Part shown: positions 60,607 to 64,000 of the stretch, piece by piece | Layout of the letters: the number at the start of each line of letters is the position of its first letter | Numbering within the stretch: the stretch's first letter is position 1 | Assembly: GCA_900545925.1 (NCBI GenBank) | Contig: URAZ01000004.1 | Location: 42,015 to 106,014, forward strand | DNA: 64,000 nucleotides | Reading direction: 5' to 3' | Source: an uncultured Eubacteriales bacterium | Lineage (GTDB): Bacteria; Bacillota; Clostridia; Oscillospirales; Oscillospiraceae | The notes under the pieces: generated by a model | What the model was told of the DNA's origin: nothing | The model's input: only the letters and a program-made list of their open reading frames with translations | Databases searched by the model: none | Program-made: the position numbers and the translations under genes

Positions 60607-61899
60607 TCAGAACGTGATCTGCTCCCCGTCCCGTTTCAGTGTCTTGCCGTAATAGCACGTCATGGCTTTAACCAGCGCGTCGAGATCCTCCGCGCCTGCC
60701 GTCTCCACGCAGGAGTGCATGGCCAGCTGCGCAAGGCCGATATCTACGCTCGGGACGGAGACTTTCGTTGTGGCGATGGAGCCGAGCGTCGAGCCGCCCG
60801 GCATGTCGGAGCGGTTCGCGTAGACCTGCACGGGGGCGCCCGCCTCACGGCAGACTGCTGTGAACAGCGCGCAGGAGACGCCATCGGTCGTGTAGCGCTG
60901 GTTGGCGTTGAATTTGATGACGACGCCGCCGTTCAGGCGCGGCGTGTTGGTCATGTCGGCGTATTCCGGGTGGTTCGGGTGCACGCCGTGGGCGTTGTCC
61001 GCCGAGACAAGGAAACTCTGTGCAAGCATGCGCAGATACCCTTCCTCGTTCAGACCCAGCGCAAGCGCGATGCGCTGGAGCGTATCGGAAAGCAAACTCG
61101 ACGCTGCGCCCTGCTTCGTCTCGCTGCCGACCTCTTCATTATCGAATGCGCAGAAAACCGGTACGCTGCCGGAGGCCTTCGCTGCCAGAAAGCCCTCGAG
61201 CAGACCAAACACGCAGCCGAGATCGTCCAGCCGCGGGGCGAGAATAAACTCGTTTTTCGCGCCGAGGCAAGTGCCGCGTGTGCGCACATACAGACTCAGG
61301 TCTTCTCCGAGCACCTCGTCCTCCTGCACGCCCGCAGCCTTGGCCACGACGCTGCGGAAGCTGCCGGAGGATTCCTGCATGCCATAGAGCGGGAGTGTGT
61401 CAATGTTTGCCATGAACTTGAAGCCCTCGTTTGCGGCGCGGTTCATGTGGATGGCGACAGAGGGGATCACAGCCAGATCGCGGTCTACATCGACCAACTT
61501 TGTCTCCAGCTTTCCGTCCTTCGCCGTCACGATGCGGCCCGCAACGGAAAGCGGCCGGTCAAACCATGTGCCCATGAGCATGCCGCCGTATTTTTCTGTT
61601 GACAGCTGCACATACGGGCCGGACTTTTTCTCCGGGTTGTGCTTGATCTTGAAGGTAGGGGAGTCGGTATGCGCGGCGGCCATCAGGAAGCCTGCGGGCG
61701 CACTTTGCGGGATGCGGAAGGACAGGAGCGACGAGCCGTTGCGCGTGACGAAGTATTTTCCGCCCGGTGTCAGCGTCCACGCGTCCTGTTCCCGCAGCTG
61801 CGTATAGCCGTTCTGCTCCAGCCGCTTCGCAAGCGCCTGCACGGCATGATAGCAGCTGGGGCTGGCGGCAAGAAAGTCAAAAAGCTGATCAGTAAGCAT
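60607..61899 (-). CDS. M18 family aminopeptidase
   Basis: A 430-residue cytoplasmic di-zinc aminopeptidase. MAAAHTDSPTFK (zinc His and Asp), FCAFDNEEVGSET (catalytic Glu and ligand), and LVSADNAHGVHPNH complete the M18 site. These enzymes clip acidic N-terminal residues. The ATG at 61899 follows GGAGGG at seven bases; an ATG at 61914 is also in frame. It has its own promoter and is divergent from the M29 peptidase. Confidence 0.95.
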   Translation of the reverse strand: MLTDQLFDFLAASPSCYHAVQALAKRLEQNGYTQLREQDAWTLTPGGKYFVTRNGSSLLSFRIPQSAPAGFLMAAAHTDSPTFKIKHNPEKKSGPYVQLSTEKYGGMLMGTWFDRPLSVAGRIVTAKDGKLETKLVDVDRDLAVIPSVAIHMNRAANEGFKFMANIDTLPLYGMQESSGSFRSVVAKAAGVQEDEVLGEDLSLYVRTRGTCLGAKNEFILAPRLDDLGCVFGLLEGFLAAKASGSVPVFCAFDNEEVGSETKQGAASSLLSDTLQRIALALGLNEEGYLRMLAQSFLVSADNAHGVHPNHPEYADMTNTPRLNGGVVIKFNANQRYTTDGVSCALFTAVCREAGAPVQVYANRSDMPGGSTLGSIATTKVSVPSVDIGLAQLAMHSCVETAGAEDLDALVKAMTCYYGKTLKRDGEQITF

Positions 61900-61929
61900 G
61901 AAAGAACCCTCCATGTGTCGTTTTCTTTC

Positions 61930-61958
61930 AGTATACCGCGCCCGGCGCAGGCCCGCAA
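61930..61958 (-). promoter_or_regulatory. Promoter for the M18 aminopeptidase
   Basis: On the minus strand TTGCGG and TATACT are separated by 17 bases. Confidence 0.65.
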
Positions 61959-62053
61959 GGGCGAATTTTCACCGGATGTCTTTTCAACGCGGATAATCTG
62001 TGATAAACTATGAGGGCAAATTCGATAAAAACAAAAGCAATGGAGGCTTTTTT

Positions 62054-63277
62054 ATGAAAAAAACAGTCCTGCGGGAATACGCAAAACTCATCGCCAAGGT
62101 CGGTGCAAATGTTCAGAAGGGGCAGGAGGTCTTTATCACGGCCGAACTTGACCAGCCGGAATTTGTGGCGATGCTCGTTGACGAATGCTATAAGCTGAAA
62201 GCAAAAAAGGTCGTCGTTGACTGGAGTTATCAACCGCTTACGAAGCTGCATGTGCGCTACCGTTCGCTCAAGACGCTCTCTACGCTTGATAATTATGAAG
62301 AAGCCCGCTGGCAGCACTATGTTGACACCATTCCCTGCCGCATCTACCTCATCAGCGAGGATCCCGACGGTCTGCGCGGTGTGAACCAGGAGAAAATGGC
62401 CAAGGCCCAGCAGGCCAAGTATCCCATTGTCAAGGGCTACCGCGACCAGATCGAGAACAAGTATCAGTGGTGTATCGCCGCTGTGCCGGGCGAAAAGTGG
62501 GCCAAGAAACTCTTCCCGGAACTGCGTGCGTCGCAGGCCGTGGAAAAGCTGTGGGACGCCATTTTGAAGACCTCGCGCGTAACGGGCGATCCCATCCAGG
62601 CATGGAACGACCACAACAAGGATCTGAACGATCGCTGCGAATATCTCAACAATCTGCACATCCGGGAACTGCGCTACAAGTCCTCCAACGGCACCGACTT
62701 CACCGTCGGCATGATTCCCGAGGCGCAATTCTGCGGCGGCGGTGAGACGAGCCTGCAGGGCATTTTCTTCAACCCCAACATCCCTACCGAGGAATGCTTT
62801 ATCTCCCCGATGCGCGGCGTGGCCGAGGGAATCGTCTACGCGACGAAGCCGCTGAGTTATCAGGGCCAGCTGATCGATGGCTTCTGGATCCGCTTCCACG
62901 AGGGCAAGGCCGTCGAATGGCACGCTGAGGAAAATAATGAACTTCTGACAAAGCTGATTGAGATGGACGAGGGCAGCTGCTATCTCGGCGAATGTGCGCT
63001 TGTGCCGTTTGATTCCCCCATCAACCAGACCGGCCTGCTGTTCTACAACACGCTGTTCGACGAGAACGCTTGCTGCCATCTGGCGCTCGGCATGGGCTTT
63101 GCGGACACCATCAAGGACTTCCAGAACAAGACGCTGGACGAATGCCGCAAGCTTGGCGTGAACGACTCCATGATTCACGAGGACTTCATGATCGGATCGG
63201 CAGACCTCGCTATCGATGCCGTCTGCGAGGACGGCAAGACTGTTGCCATCTTCCGCGACGGAACGTGGGCATTCTGA
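62054..63277 (+). CDS. M29 family aminopeptidase (AmpS-like)
   Basis: A 407-residue thermophilic-aminopeptidase-type enzyme with two metal ions. ATKPLSYQGQLIDGFWIRF, LGECALVPFDSPIN (Glu ligand), TLFDENACCHLALGMG and HEDFMIGSADL are the family metal motifs. The ATG at 62054 follows GGAGG at seven bases. It is divergent from the M18 gene and adds to peptide use. Confidence 0.95.
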   Translation: MKKTVLREYAKLIAKVGANVQKGQEVFITAELDQPEFVAMLVDECYKLKAKKVVVDWSYQPLTKLHVRYRSLKTLSTLDNYEEARWQHYVDTIPCRIYLISEDPDGLRGVNQEKMAKAQQAKYPIVKGYRDQIENKYQWCIAAVPGEKWAKKLFPELRASQAVEKLWDAILKTSRVTGDPIQAWNDHNKDLNDRCEYLNNLHIRELRYKSSNGTDFTVGMIPEAQFCGGGETSLQGIFFNPNIPTEECFISPMRGVAEGIVYATKPLSYQGQLIDGFWIRFHEGKAVEWHAEENNELLTKLIEMDEGSCYLGECALVPFDSPINQTGLLFYNTLFDENACCHLALGMGFADTIKDFQNKTLDECRKLGVNDSMIHEDFMIGSADLAIDAVCEDGKTVAIFRDGTWAF

Positions 63278-63310
63278 TTCCGCAGGCAAACCAAAATCGA
63301 TTCTGACTAG

Positions 63311-63351
63311 AACATGCCCCTGCTTTCCCATTCCGAAAGCAGGGGCATGTT
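63311..63351. terminator. Long hairpin between convergent genes
   Basis: A perfect 17-base inverted repeat (63311-63327 / 63335-63351) between the M29 gene and the ABC gene. Confidence 0.75.
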
Positions 63352-63381
63352 GAAGTATGCGCGGGCGGGCAGCGTGTCCGT

Positions 63382-64000
63382 TTATTGCGATACTGTATAC
63401 AGTGCGTAGAAATATCCCTTCTGCGCCATCAGATCGTCAAAGGAGCCGGACTCGGCGATGCGGCCGTCCTTCAGAACGAGAATGCCGTCATAGCGGCGCA
63501 GCGCCGCCTGTTCCAGCGTGTGCGTGACGACGATGCGCGTAACGCCGGACAGGGACAGGACATCGTCTGTGACCTGATGTGCCGTCTGTGCGTCCAGCGC
63601 GGCGGTTGCCTCGTCAGCCAGCAAAACAGACGCGTGCTTGAGAAGACTTCGCGCAATAGAGATGCGCTGCTTCTCGCCGCCGGAGAGGCCGCTGCCGCTT
63701 TCCCCGCAGAGATAGTCCTCGCCGCGCTCTGCGAGCAGGGCTTCCAGCTGCGCACGGCGTACGGCCTGCGCCAGTTCCTCCGGCGGGAAGCTGCGGAACA
63801 TGGTAACGTTGTCGCGGATGGAGGCATTGAAAACAAACACATTCTGCTGAATGACCGACACCGTCTCATACAGGGATTCCGGTGAGACTGTGCGCAGTTC
63901 TGTCCCGTCGAGAAGAATTTTTCCCGCATACGCCATGCCGGGTGTCGTCAGGAGATTCAGAAGCGTCGATTTTCCGCTTCCGCTTGCGCCGACAATCGCG
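63382..64000 (-). CDS. ABC transporter ATPase domain (5' end beyond window)
   Basis: The C-terminal 205 codons of an ABC protein that runs off the right edge. The Walker A core ASGSGKST is at the edge, followed by SVIQQNVFVFNASIRDNV (Q-loop), GSGLSGGEKQRISIARSL and LLADEATAALDAQT. The layout suits an exporter with fused membrane and ATPase domains, but the membrane part is not visible. The H-loop reads VVTHTLEQ. Confidence 0.93.
   Translation of the reverse strand, partial: AIVGASGSGKSTLLNLLTTPGMAYAGKILLDGTELRTVSPESLYETVSVIQQNVFVFNASIRDNVTMFRSFPPEELAQAVRRAQLEALLAERGEDYLCGESGSGLSGGEKQRISIARSLLKHASVLLADEATAALDAQTAHQVTDDVLSLSGVTRIVVTHTLEQAALRRYDGILVLKDGRIAESGSFDDLMAQKGYFYALYTVSQ

Overview
The window looks like chromosome from an anaerobic, endospore-forming, high-GC member of the Clostridia, most likely Oscillospiraceae-like (inference). 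The support is: strong AGGAGG-type ribosome sites; many TTGNNN-17-TATAAT promoters; a T-box leader; sporulation genes (spoIIP, a pdaA-type deacetylase); strict-anaerobe functions (NrdG activase, ferredoxin, PerR with reverse rubrerythrin and rubredoxin); and Gram-positive wall genes (VanW, class B PBP with a SEDS protein). No rRNA, tRNA or CRISPR array was found.

Layout. 0-9.5 kb: end-truncated cysteine desulfurase, DUF2974 hydrolase, lipoprotein-yloU-fakA, gpmI, a P-loop ATPase and an RluA-type pseudouridine synthase. 9.5-17 kb: ABC exporter, VanW protein, DEDD exonuclease, ferredoxin and a P-type ATPase. 17-24 kb: murI with a deoxynucleoside kinase, then nrdG-dut-hydantoinase, a YolD-like protein, adenosine deaminase, an unlisted 44-residue Cys-rich membrane peptide and a pdaA-type deacetylase. 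24-32 kb: a remnant of a sugar-binding protein, then a run of five same-strand genes (AI-2E permease, FHA-SEDS fusion, class B PBP, glycerol-1-phosphate dehydrogenase, HtrA), which looks like an envelope-building locus. 31.7-41 kb: endonuclease IV, WYL regulator, split transketolase, galactokinase, a broken IS630 transposase, an alkylation-repair cluster (AlkA-like, Ogt, HD protein) and an MFS permease. 41-46 kb: a T-box-controlled hisS-aspS operon, and mgsA-minD. 46-49.5 kb: spoIIP and a BlaI/BlaR1-type pair with two visible operators. 49.6-51.8 kb: a low-GC restriction-modification island. 52-55 kb: acyltransferase, and the PerR/rubrerythrin/BFD/rubredoxin oxidative-stress locus with a perfect PerR-type box. 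55.6-64 kb: proS, serine dehydratase, a two-subunit aconitase-X enzyme, M18 and M29 aminopeptidases and an end-truncated ABC ATPase.

A family of non-coding interspersed repeats (copies near 6.0, 13.4, 44.4 and 55.1 kb) sits between genes, and one copy lies inside the hisS leader. The less ordinary items are the FHA-SEDS fusion, the T-box whose specifier region contains overlapping Asp and His codons, the low-GC R-M island, the VanW gene whose best ribosome site points to an AUC codon, and the aconitase-X pair of unknown substrate.
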